The notes below the pieces were generated by a model. That model worked only from the letters and a program-made list of their open reading frames with translations, searched no databases and was not told the origin of the DNA. A DNA stretch of 64,000 nt. Source: JBCDGZ01 sp038750655. GTDB taxonomy: Bacteria; Bacteroidota; Bacteroidia; Chitinophagales; Saprospiraceae. Every line of letters starts with the position of its first letter. The stretch's first letter is position 1. Position numbers and translations under genes: made by a program. Location of the stretch: positions 1 to 64,000 of the forward strand of contig JBCDGZ010000021.1 of assembly GCA_038750655.1 (NCBI GenBank), given 5' to 3'. Shown here piece after piece: positions 1 to 7,442 of this stretch.

Positions 1-551
1 CCAGAATTGCTTCGAGATACGCAAAATCCTTGATTGATCTGGCTCAAGAGCAAGACAAGCTGGATCGGGTGTTGGAGGACATCAATTCCTTCGAAGGGGC
101 CATCAAAAGCCGTGATCTGTATCTGCTGATGAAGAGCCCGATTATCAATGGAGGAAAAAAACTGCAGATTTTCAATACCATCTTTGAAGGGAAGTTTGAT
201 GAGATGACGCTAGGTTTCTTCCGCATTGTCATCAATAAAGGCCGGGAAGCCTTGCTGCCAGAGATCGCTAAGGAATTTGTTGACCAATATAAGGTCATCA
301 AGCATATTTCGACCGTAAAGCTGACTACCGCTGTGCCTTTAGGCGCCGATGCACTGGCTAAAATCAAAGAAAAATTGCTGAGCAGTAGTGCCACAGACGA
401 TCAAGTAGAAATCGAAACCAAAGTTGATCCTAATATTCTGGGTGGTTTCGTGATTGAATTCGACGATCAACTCTACAACGCCAGTGTCGTCCACCAGATG
501 GAGAAGTTGAAGAAGGAGTTCAGCAGCAACTTGTATGTAAAAGACTTTTGA
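1..551 (+). CDS. atpH: ATP synthase F1 delta subunit (5' end outside window)
   Basis: Delta (OSCP-like) subunit that links F1 to the peripheral stalk of the membrane F1Fo ATP synthase. The frame is open from base 3 and reads RIASRYAKSLIDLAQ, the typical delta N-terminus a few residues after the initiator Met, so the true start lies just left of the window. A TTG at base 30 is only an internal codon. About 183 residues are visible, nearly the full family length of about 180. The C-terminal part contains the conserved DPNILGGFVIEF segment. It is followed after 36 bases by atpA, so it belongs to the atp operon, with atpB, atpE and atpF presumably upstream. Identification is firm; the exact start is not visible. 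Confidence 0.93.
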   Translation, partial: RIASRYAKSLIDLAQEQDKLDRVLEDINSFEGAIKSRDLYLLMKSPIINGGKKLQIFNTIFEGKFDEMTLGFFRIVINKGREALLPEIAKEFVDQYKVIKHISTVKLTTAVPLGADALAKIKEKLLSSSATDDQVEIETKVDPNILGGFVIEFDDQLYNASVVHQMEKLKKEFSSNLYVKDF

Positions 552-587
552 TCATAATTCATATTGTAAATACTAAACTGATAAAAT

Positions 588-2189
588 ATGGTTGATGTAA
601 AACCTGATGAAATATCAGCAATATTGAAACAACAACTCTCTGGTTTCAAAACGGCTGCGGAGCTGGAAGAGGTTGGAACTGTTCTCCAGATTGGAGACGG
701 TATTGCACGTGTATATGGCCTTAGCAACTCGCAGGCCGGGGAATTGGTGGAATTTGAGACAGGGGTGCAAGCTATCGTATTGAACCTTGAAGAAGATAAT
801 GTTGGGGTAGTACTCCTGGGTTCTGGTGACGGAATTAAGGAAGGAGCTACTGTACGTCGTACGGGCCGTATCGCCTCTATTGAAGTAGGAGAGGGTTTCG
901 TTGGTCGTGTTGTTAATCCACTTGGTCAGCCTATCGACGGTCGTGGAGCCATTGCTGGTGAGAGGTACGAAATGCCTATCGAGCGCAAAGCGCCTGGGGT
1001 AATCTATCGTCAGCCGGTAAGTGAGCCTCTGCAAACGGGTATCAAAGCCATCGATGCGATGATTCCTATTGGTCGTGGCCAGCGGGAGCTGATCATCGGT
1101 GATCGTCAAACGGGTAAGACAGCGATTGCCATTGATACTATCATCAACCAAAAAGAATTTTACGACAGAGGTGAGCCTGTATACTGCATCTACGTAGCTT
1201 CTGGCCAGAAGGCGTCTACGGTAGCACAGGTAGCGAAGACCCTGGAAGAAAACGGCGCGATGGCTTACACCGTCATCGTTTCTGCTTCCGCTTCTGACCC
1301 TGCACCAATGCAGTTCTACGCGCCTTTCGCTGGTGCAGCCATCGGGGAGTTTTTCCGCGACACTGGCCGCCCCGCACTGATCGTCTATGATGACCTGTCT
1401 AAGCAGGCTGTGGCCTACCGCGAGGTATCGCTGCTGCTGCGTCGTCCTCCGGGCCGCGAGGCTTATCCTGGGGATGTATTCTACCTGCACTCTCGTCTGC
1501 TAGAGCGTGCGGCTAAGGTCATCTCCAACGATGACATCGCTCGTTCTATGAACGATCTGCCAGATTCGCTCAAAAATGCCAAAGATGCCGACGGCAATCC
1601 GCTGGTAAAAGGTGGTGGATCATTGACTGCCCTGCCAATTATCGAAACGCAAGCCGGTGACGTATCTGCCTATATCCCAACCAACGTAATTTCAATTACC
1701 GACGGCCAGATTTTCCTCGAATCCAACCTCTTTAACGCTGGGGTGCGTCCTGCGATCAACGTAGGTATCTCTGTATCTCGGGTAGGAGGTTCTGCGCAGA
1801 TCAAGTCGATGAAGAAGGTCGCGGGTACGTTAAAGCTCGACCAGGCGCAGTACCGCGAGCTGGAAGCCTTCGCTAAGTTTGGATCTGACCTGGATGCAGC
1901 CACTATGGCCGTACTCGATAAGGGTAAGCGCAACGTGGAAATCCTGAAGCAGCCTCAGTACTCTCCAGTTTCTGTGGAAAAGCAGGTTGCCATCATCTAT
2001 CTGGGTACCAAAGGCTTGTTGAAGAATGTTCCAGTGGATAAGGTGAAGGAATTTGAAGAAATGTTCCTGACTTCCCTGGAGCAAAAGAGCCCCGAGGCTT
2101 TGGAAACTTTCCGTTCTGGTAAGCTTTCTGACGAGGCAACCGGTGCCATCACTAGTCTGGCTGCTGAACTGACAGCCCAGTATAAGTAA
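588..2189 (+). CDS. atpA: ATP synthase F1 alpha subunit
   Basis: Non-catalytic nucleotide-binding alpha subunit of F1, 533 residues, close to the usual 500-530. The Walker A loop GDRQTGKTA lies at residues 171-179. The VGISVSRVGGSAQ segment with the catalytic-site arginine finger is near residue 398. The protein forms the alpha3beta3 hexamer with AtpD, which is not in this window: in Bacteroidota atpD and atpC often form a separate operon, and the terminator after atpG agrees with that. The N-terminus MVDVKPDEISAILKQQL is typical and the ATG start is clear. It sits between atpH (36-base gap) and atpG (71-base gap that contains a hairpin). Confidence 0.98.
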   Translation: MVDVKPDEISAILKQQLSGFKTAAELEEVGTVLQIGDGIARVYGLSNSQAGELVEFETGVQAIVLNLEEDNVGVVLLGSGDGIKEGATVRRTGRIASIEVGEGFVGRVVNPLGQPIDGRGAIAGERYEMPIERKAPGVIYRQPVSEPLQTGIKAIDAMIPIGRGQRELIIGDRQTGKTAIAIDTIINQKEFYDRGEPVYCIYVASGQKASTVAQVAKTLEENGAMAYTVIVSASASDPAPMQFYAPFAGAAIGEFFRDTGRPALIVYDDLSKQAVAYREVSLLLRRPPGREAYPGDVFYLHSRLLERAAKVISNDDIARSMNDLPDSLKNAKDADGNPLVKGGGSLTALPIIETQAGDVSAYIPTNVISITDGQIFLESNLFNAGVRPAINVGISVSRVGGSAQIKSMKKVAGTLKLDQAQYRELEAFAKFGSDLDAATMAVLDKGKRNVEILKQPQYSPVSVEKQVAIIYLGTKGLLKNVPVDKVKEFEEMFLTSLEQKSPEALETFRSGKLSDEATGAITSLAAELTAQYK

Positions 2190-2205
2190 AAATCTATTTC
2201 TCTGC

Positions 2206-2234
2206 ATCAGCGCCTTTTGTACAAGGGCGCTGAT
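2206..2234 (+). other. Intercistronic hairpin between atpA and atpG
   Basis: ATCAGCGCC at 2206-2214 is perfectly complementary to GGCGCTGAT at 2226-2234, with a short extension across the loop. There is no T-run after it, so it does not look like a terminator. It may stabilise mRNA or adjust the stoichiometry of alpha (3 copies) to gamma (1 copy); this role is inference. Confidence 0.6.
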
Positions 2235-2260
2235 CAGGGTACTAATACAACACTACTACC

Positions 2261-3151
2261 ATGAGTGGTCAATTAAAAGAAGTACGCGAGCGGATCAAGT
2301 CGGTAAAATCGACTCAGCAAATTACCAAGGCCATGAAGATGGTCTCCGCTGCTAAACTGCGCAAGGCACAGCAGGCCATTGTCCAAATGCGCCCCTATGC
2401 GGATAAGCTGAACGCTATGCTCAAGAATATTCTCTCTAATTTGGAGGGGGATGCTGCCACTTCTTTTGGAACAGAGCGTGAAGCGAGGAAGGTATTGATT
2501 GCCGTCGTCACTTCCAACCGCGGACTGTGCGGAGCATTTAACTCTAATATCATCAAATCGGCCGTCCAAACGATTAACACACGATACGCCGAACAGCGCA
2601 AAGCAGGTAACCTGAGTTTGTTGTTCATCGGCAAAAGAGGGTACGACTATTTCAGGAAGCGCTACCAAGACTGCACCATTATCGATGATTATGTCTCGCT
2701 CTTTGACAATTTGAGTTCAGACAATGTCAATCAGGTCTCCAGGCGCATTATGGATGCTTTTGCCAGCGAGGAGTATGACGTGGTAGAGGTATCTTACGGA
2801 CGCTTTAAGAATGCTGCTATGCAGTATGCAGAGACGGAGCGCTTCTTACCCGTTGCTAAAATGGAGAAAGAGGAGAACAGCGCTCGTGCAGATTACATCT
2901 TTGAGCCTGGAAAGGAGGAACTACTGGAATACCTGGTGCCTAGCATTTTGCAAACCCAGTTTTTCAAGTATAATCTGGATACCCACGCTTCTGAGCACGG
3001 TGCGCGGATGACTGCGATGAGCAAGGCTACAGACAACGCTGAAGATTTGATGCGCGACCTGAAAATATCTTACAATAAAGCACGTCAAGAGGCAATTACA
3101 AAAGAACTTTCCGAGATCGTGGGCGGTGCTGCCGCTCTGGAGAGCAGTTAA
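2261..3151 (+). CDS. atpG: ATP synthase F1 gamma subunit
   Basis: Central rotor-stalk subunit of F1, 296 residues against a usual 285-300. The N-terminus SGQLKEVRERIKSVKSTQQITKAMKMVSAAKLRKAQ is the conserved long helix of the rotor coiled coil, and the C-terminal helix carries the matching EHGARMTAMSKATDNAEDL signature at about residues 245-262. TSNRGLCGAFN near residue 85 is also family-typical. It is the last gene of the operon seen here: a strong intrinsic terminator follows 53 bases after the stop. Confidence 0.98.
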   Translation: MSGQLKEVRERIKSVKSTQQITKAMKMVSAAKLRKAQQAIVQMRPYADKLNAMLKNILSNLEGDAATSFGTEREARKVLIAVVTSNRGLCGAFNSNIIKSAVQTINTRYAEQRKAGNLSLLFIGKRGYDYFRKRYQDCTIIDDYVSLFDNLSSDNVNQVSRRIMDAFASEEYDVVEVSYGRFKNAAMQYAETERFLPVAKMEKEENSARADYIFEPGKEELLEYLVPSILQTQFFKYNLDTHASEHGARMTAMSKATDNAEDLMRDLKISYNKARQEAITKELSEIVGGAAALESS

Positions 3152-3203
3152 AAGGCTCAACAAAAAAGATAAAGAAGTATCTTTTCCATTACATTCCCGT
3201 AAG

Positions 3204-3243
3204 ACAAGTCAAAAAACAAATCTGTTTTTTGACTTGTTTTTTT
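3204..3243 (+). terminator. Intrinsic terminator of the atp operon
   Basis: A perfect 14-bp stem pairs 3204-3217 (ACAAGTCAAAAAAC) with 3224-3237 (GTTTTTTGACTTGT) around a 6-base loop. It is followed directly by a run of seven T. It lies between atpG and the next gene, so the atp operon ends without atpD or atpC. Confidence 0.92.
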
Positions 3244-3277
3244 ATATATTACAGCTTCGTCAAATACTTTCCCTCAA

Positions 3278-4273
3278 ATGAAAGCCATTATCCCAGTTGC
3301 TGGAGCCGGGACGCGTCTGCGTCCTCATACCTATACCCAACCAAAGCCACTTATCCCAGTTGCTGGTAAAACCATTATTTCCTTCATTATTGATCAGCTA
3401 GTGGGCCTTGGCATCCGCGATTTTGTTTTTGTCATCGGTTATTTGGGAGAAAAAATTAAACTTTATCTCGAAAAAGAATACCCCAACCTCAATAAGGAAT
3501 TTGTACAGCAAAATATCCGCGAAGGCTCGGCTCATGCGATCTGGACGGCTCGTGATGCCATTCGGGATACCGAGGAGGTTTGTATTGTCTTCGGAGATAC
3601 CATCATCGATGTAGATTATAAGAAATTCCTTACTTCTCCTCACTCTTGTATCGGGGTGAAAAAAGTAGACGATCCGCGCGAATTCGGCGTAGTGGAAATC
3701 AATGAGGATGGGACCATCAAGCGCATGATTGAAAAGCCCAATATTCCCAAGTCTAACCTGGCTATCGTAGGCTTGTACAAGATTCGAGAGGTCAGTCAGT
3801 TGATTGAAGTGATTCAGGAAAATATCAACAACGATCGCCGTACGCACGGGGAATTTCAGCTGACCGACGGTCTGATGGGCATGATTGAGCGGGGGATTCC
3901 CTTTAGCACCTTGACCGTAGATAACTGGTTTGATTGTGGTAAAAAAGAAATCCTGCTGGAAACCAACGCCATGCTTCTCGACAAGGAAGGCTATGCATCC
4001 AGCAACTTACCGCTCTACGATAATTCTATCATCATCCATCCCGTCAGCATCGGCGAAAACTGCCGCATCTCCAACTCCATCATCGGCCCTCACGTCACCA
4101 TTGGAGCGAATACCCGCATCGACTATTCTATTGTTAAAGAATCTATCATCGGCAGCTATGCTTCTATTGATGAGGTGGTACTGCAGCAGTCGATTGTTGG
4201 TAGCGATGCCGCGATCAAGGGCCTAAGTCAGAGCCTGAACATCGGTGACAATACAGAGATTGATTTCAGCTAG
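3278..4273 (+). CDS. Sugar-phosphate nucleotidyltransferase with left-handed beta-helix tail
   Basis: Likely transfers an NTP to a sugar 1-phosphate (glucose-1-phosphate thymidylyl/uridylyl- or GlmU/mannose-1-P-type family) to make an activated sugar in the cytoplasm. The N-terminus has the nucleotide-binding motif GAGTRLRPHTYTQPKPLIPV (residues 9-28). The FGDTIIDVD segment near residue 108 matches the metal-binding Asp region. Residues 1-240 form the transferase domain. Residues 250-325 show hexapeptide-like isoleucine/valine repeats (SIIGPHVTIGANTRI and following), suggesting a left-handed beta-helix. At 331 residues the exact sugar and nucleotide cannot be decided. It stands alone between the atp terminator and a convergent minus-strand gene. 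TACTTTCC lies just before the ATG, a near match to the Bacteroidota -7 box. Confidence 0.85.
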   Translation: MKAIIPVAGAGTRLRPHTYTQPKPLIPVAGKTIISFIIDQLVGLGIRDFVFVIGYLGEKIKLYLEKEYPNLNKEFVQQNIREGSAHAIWTARDAIRDTEEVCIVFGDTIIDVDYKKFLTSPHSCIGVKKVDDPREFGVVEINEDGTIKRMIEKPNIPKSNLAIVGLYKIREVSQLIEVIQENINNDRRTHGEFQLTDGLMGMIERGIPFSTLTVDNWFDCGKKEILLETNAMLLDKEGYASSNLPLYDNSIIIHPVSIGENCRISNSIIGPHVTIGANTRIDYSIVKESIIGSYASIDEVVLQQSIVGSDAAIKGLSQSLNIGDNTEIDFS

Positions 4274-4279
4274 TCTGAA

Positions 4280-5686
4280 TTACTGTAAAATTTTCACCTC
4301 TCCCTCACTAATGTGAATCGTACGCAGTTCATCGGTACGCTGTGCGATGTCCACCGAGCCATTTTCCAGGCGCAACACTCCACGCGGGCAAACCGCCGCA
4401 CAAATACCACAACCGACACAGGAAGCCCGCACAATATTCTGTCCCTTCTGGGCATAAGAGCGAACATCAATCCCCATCTCACAGTACGTCGAGCAGTTAC
4501 CACAGCTGATGCATTGCCCCCCATTAGTTGTAATGCGGAAACGGCTAAAGAATCGCTGCTGTAGCCCCAGAATCGCCGCCATCGGACAGCCAAAACGGCA
4601 CCATACCCGGCTTCCCATCAAAGGATAAAACCCAACGCCCACCACACCAGAGAAGGCCGCCCCAATCAAAAAGCCATACCAGCCCCGGACATCATAGGAG
4701 TTCAAGAACAAGATCTGCGAATTGCCTGTGTAATAAGTGTATAAGACCATAGCCGTAGTCAAGATGATAAAGACTAGGACCGCGTGGATCAGCCAGCGCT
4801 CAATTTTCCAGGCCCTCAGCGACTTGTCCGAGAGGTGGCGGAAGGGATCACCGGCAGTTTCGGCCAGGCCACCGCAGCCACAGACCCAACTGCAATACCA
4901 GCGTTTGCCGTAGAAGTAGGTCAGTATGGGGGAAATGACGAGAATCATCAGTACCCCTAGCACCAACATGAAAAGGCCCATATTGCCCCCTTCTAGCATA
5001 TTATTCAGGTGCCAATCCTCAAAAAAGTAGTAGTTGAGGGGCCACATATTTTTGATGTCCTTGGCAAAGTAGGGCTTGTCTGGATATAGTCCTTCTAAGA
5101 TTTCGGGCAGGAGGAAGGCGAAGCCCAGTTGGAAGAACATTACCGAAATGGTCCGTACGACCTGATACTTATTATGGCGGTATTTGAGGATGAATTTATA
5201 GCCAAAGATGAGAATGGCCACCGTATACAGGGTCCCGTAGACAAACCACTGACTGGCGGGACTGCCTTTTAGGGCCATACTGAGCGGATCGAAGAAGCCG
5301 ACAATCCCCGTATTGGCTGCACCATCCTGCCCCAATCCCAGTAAATGAGGATACCAATAAAGCAGGACGTAAAAACCTGTAACGATAATCCCGGTAACCC
5401 AGGCCCAAAGCCCCTTATTGGTCAAGGAGTTGAACCAGACTCCGTGATTTTTGATGCCTTCGGGCAGGTGGAGGTAGGCCCTTTGGGCGTAGACGACAGT
5501 ACTCACTGAGATGAGGCCAATGGAGATGGTCAGGGCGATCCCGGAGGAGGGAAGGGCACCGAAGGCCGCCACGAAGAGCAACAGCAGGCCAATACCGCCT
5601 ACGGCTCCCGCAATCTTTTGGATCGTATCTGTAAACGCTGGCATCGGGCCAGCCAGCGACATACTTTTATCAATAGTTTGACTCAT
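4280..5686 (-). CDS. Membrane polyferredoxin, NapH/NosR/FixG-like 4Fe-4S protein
   Basis: Predicted membrane electron-transfer protein of 468 residues. Several hydrophobic segments fill residues about 25-345. Two ferredoxin-type motifs sit at the C-terminus: CISCGNCSTYC (392-402) and CVGCGICAAVC followed by P (423-433). WVCGCGG and RFGCPM cysteine motifs between membrane segments are typical of NapH/NosR-type polyferredoxins. The first Cys motif lacks the usual following Pro, so the first cluster may be unusual. It lies 40 bases downstream of a FAD-dependent oxidoreductase, probably in one operon, which suggests electron flow between the flavoprotein and a quinone or periplasmic acceptor. The physiological partner is unknown; no nos or nap genes are nearby. 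Confidence 0.85.
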   Translation of the reverse strand: MSQTIDKSMSLAGPMPAFTDTIQKIAGAVGGIGLLLLFVAAFGALPSSGIALTISIGLISVSTVVYAQRAYLHLPEGIKNHGVWFNSLTNKGLWAWVTGIIVTGFYVLLYWYPHLLGLGQDGAANTGIVGFFDPLSMALKGSPASQWFVYGTLYTVAILIFGYKFILKYRHNKYQVVRTISVMFFQLGFAFLLPEILEGLYPDKPYFAKDIKNMWPLNYYFFEDWHLNNMLEGGNMGLFMLVLGVLMILVISPILTYFYGKRWYCSWVCGCGGLAETAGDPFRHLSDKSLRAWKIERWLIHAVLVFIILTTAMVLYTYYTGNSQILFLNSYDVRGWYGFLIGAAFSGVVGVGFYPLMGSRVWCRFGCPMAAILGLQQRFFSRFRITTNGGQCISCGNCSTYCEMGIDVRSYAQKGQNIVRASCVGCGICAAVCPRGVLRLENGSVDIAQRTDELRTIHISEGEVKILQ

Positions 5687-5726
5687 GATTATTTAAGATT
5701 GATTGATTTGAATAGTAAAAGTGGAC

Positions 5727-7064
5727 TTAGGATTTTAGGAACGAAAAGACCTGGTTCCACTTTCTTTTTTTATGTCCCTGGATAGACTTGCCAGTTTGTT
5801 TGTTATACAGTGCGATCAATTCGTCTTCGTAGGAAGGGAAGAATTCTGGATCGAAGTTGGCCAAGCGCAAGTTCTTCAGTACCTCTTCTACTGGTGTTTT
5901 ATCTCGCAGCCATTTCTCGCATACTTCGTGGCGGTAGCGGACGCCCATGAGGTTGAAGCCCAGGATTTCTTCGCTTTCGTTGTCATAGATAAGGCGGATG
6001 CTGCGCCGACCCTCCGGGTGCTCCCAGTACAAAGCCTTATGGTGCTCCGGGGGCTTCGCCAGCACCGCACCGTACACCTGGTACTCAATATCGAGGAATT
6101 TGGCGGAGTTGAACCAGATGCCAGGGTCGTAAGCGACCCGTTGCCCGCAGATGTTATAAGCCACCGTCTCCCCCATCATTCGTCCGGTATACCAGATGGC
6201 TTCGATCGGGCGCCGCCCCGGCATGGCCTCGCGCTGTTCCGCACAGTCACCGATGGCGTAGACATCCGGGATATTGGTAGCGAGGTGGCTATTCACCAGA
6301 ATACCTCGCCGGGTTTCTAAGGCACTATCTTTAAGAAAGCTGATATTAGGGCTTACGCCTGCAGTCAGCCCCACAAAGCCACAATCGATGCGCTCTCCGG
6401 TATTCGTAATCACCGCACAGGCCTGCCCAGTGCCATCATCGACGATTTCTTTAAGCTCGGTATACAGGCGCAGGTCGATGCCATGCTCACCAATGTGGCG
6501 ATTGATCATGGCCGATTCATCGGCGGGGAGGACATTATTCCAGTAGCTTTGCTCGCGGACCAGTATGGTGACAGGGATGTGGCGAGAGTGGAACATCTCC
6601 GCCATTTCAATACCAATCAGCCCACCACCGACAACAACGGCTCTTGTCAGCCCCGGACTGTGGCGCTCCATGGCTTCGAGGTCCTGGTAGTGGTAGAGCC
6701 CGTGTACGCGTTCGAGGTCCTGCCCCGGCCAGCCAAATTTATTGGGGCTAGAGCCGCAGGCAATGATGAGTTTATCGTATTCCAAGTCACCGATCCCTCT
6801 CAAATGAAGCCTTTTGTGGTCAAAGTCGACTCCTTCGACATAGGCTTTCAGTAGATCAATGCGATTTTTTTCCCAAAACCAATTCTCGTAGGGTTGGGTA
6901 TCTTTGAGCCGCATATGGCCCATATAAATGTACATCAAGGCTGTCCGGGAATAGAAATAGGAAGTTTCGGAGGAGATAACCGTAATCCTATGATCGCTCA
7001 GCTTGCGCAAGTAGCGGGCAGCGGTAATGCCGCTGATTCCGTTTCCAATAATGGCAATGTGCAT
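5727..7064 (-). CDS. FAD-dependent NAD(P) oxidoreductase, pyridine nucleotide-disulfide type
   Basis: Flavoprotein of 445 residues. The N-terminal FAD Rossmann motif is IIGNGISGITAARYLRK (residues 5-21). A second, NAD(P)-binding motif VVVGGGLIGIEMAE lies near residue 145. The FAD-closing motif DVYAIGDCAE is near residue 267. This layout resembles the flavoprotein domain of nitrite reductase NirB and rubredoxin reductases. No redox-active CxxxxC is visible, so a lipoamide-type disulfide mechanism is unlikely. It is the first gene of a minus-strand pair with the polyferredoxin at 4280-5686, and the likely job is to pass electrons from NAD(P)H to or from the Fe-S protein. The start ATG at 7064 is clear. 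The electron partner is inferred from adjacency only. Confidence 0.85.
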   Translation of the reverse strand: MHIAIIGNGISGITAARYLRKLSDHRITVISSETSYFYSRTALMYIYMGHMRLKDTQPYENWFWEKNRIDLLKAYVEGVDFDHKRLHLRGIGDLEYDKLIIACGSSPNKFGWPGQDLERVHGLYHYQDLEAMERHSPGLTRAVVVGGGLIGIEMAEMFHSRHIPVTILVREQSYWNNVLPADESAMINRHIGEHGIDLRLYTELKEIVDDGTGQACAVITNTGERIDCGFVGLTAGVSPNISFLKDSALETRRGILVNSHLATNIPDVYAIGDCAEQREAMPGRRPIEAIWYTGRMMGETVAYNICGQRVAYDPGIWFNSAKFLDIEYQVYGAVLAKPPEHHKALYWEHPEGRRSIRLIYDNESEEILGFNLMGVRYRHEVCEKWLRDKTPVEEVLKNLRLANFDPEFFPSYEDELIALYNKQTGKSIQGHKKRKWNQVFSFLKS

Positions 7065-7442
7065 GTTCTTACTAGGGTTTTAAAGTATTGGCGTAATCGT
7101 TAACTATTCAAAAAATATACCGCACAAATAGTGAAAATGTTGTGAAGAGCCTGCTTAACTGTCAAGCAAAAAACATTTGAGGGCTAAAAATGAATTCGTC
7201 CTGTCTGCGCAAAGACATTCGAGGATTACCGTCGGATAATTGTCAAATTCTTTACTTTAGCGTAAGTAAAAATAATTTAAAGAGAGGAAAAAACTTAATA
7301 TGCTCTTAAGGTTCTGTAAATTTACCTAATTTTATATCCAGAGCTAGACGAAACTCAAAATAAATCCAGACGAAATTGTACTATACCCAGAATTATCGTT
7401 CCTAATTTATTCTATAATTTGACTAACCTAAAAAAAGTAGTT
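7065..7442. other. Divergent intergenic region (378 bases)
   Basis: AT-rich spacer between the minus-strand flavoprotein gene and the plus-strand T9SS protein gene. It must hold both promoters. I see no perfect TAnnTTTG box; TACTTTAG at 7253-7260 and TATAATTTG at 7413-7421 are only partial matches. No tRNA, small ORF or strong inverted repeat was recognised. Confidence 0.6.

Noticed and set aside
615..1490. 291-codon open frame antisense to atpA
   Set aside because: It lies fully inside the conserved atpA gene, has no recognisable protein motifs and no own promoter or spacing; it is a codon-usage shadow.
7253..7260. TACTTTAG as promoter of the Omp28-like gene
   Set aside because: The -7 match is imperfect, the leader would be about 180 bases, and the nearest TTG is only 10 bases upstream, so I did not list it as a feature.
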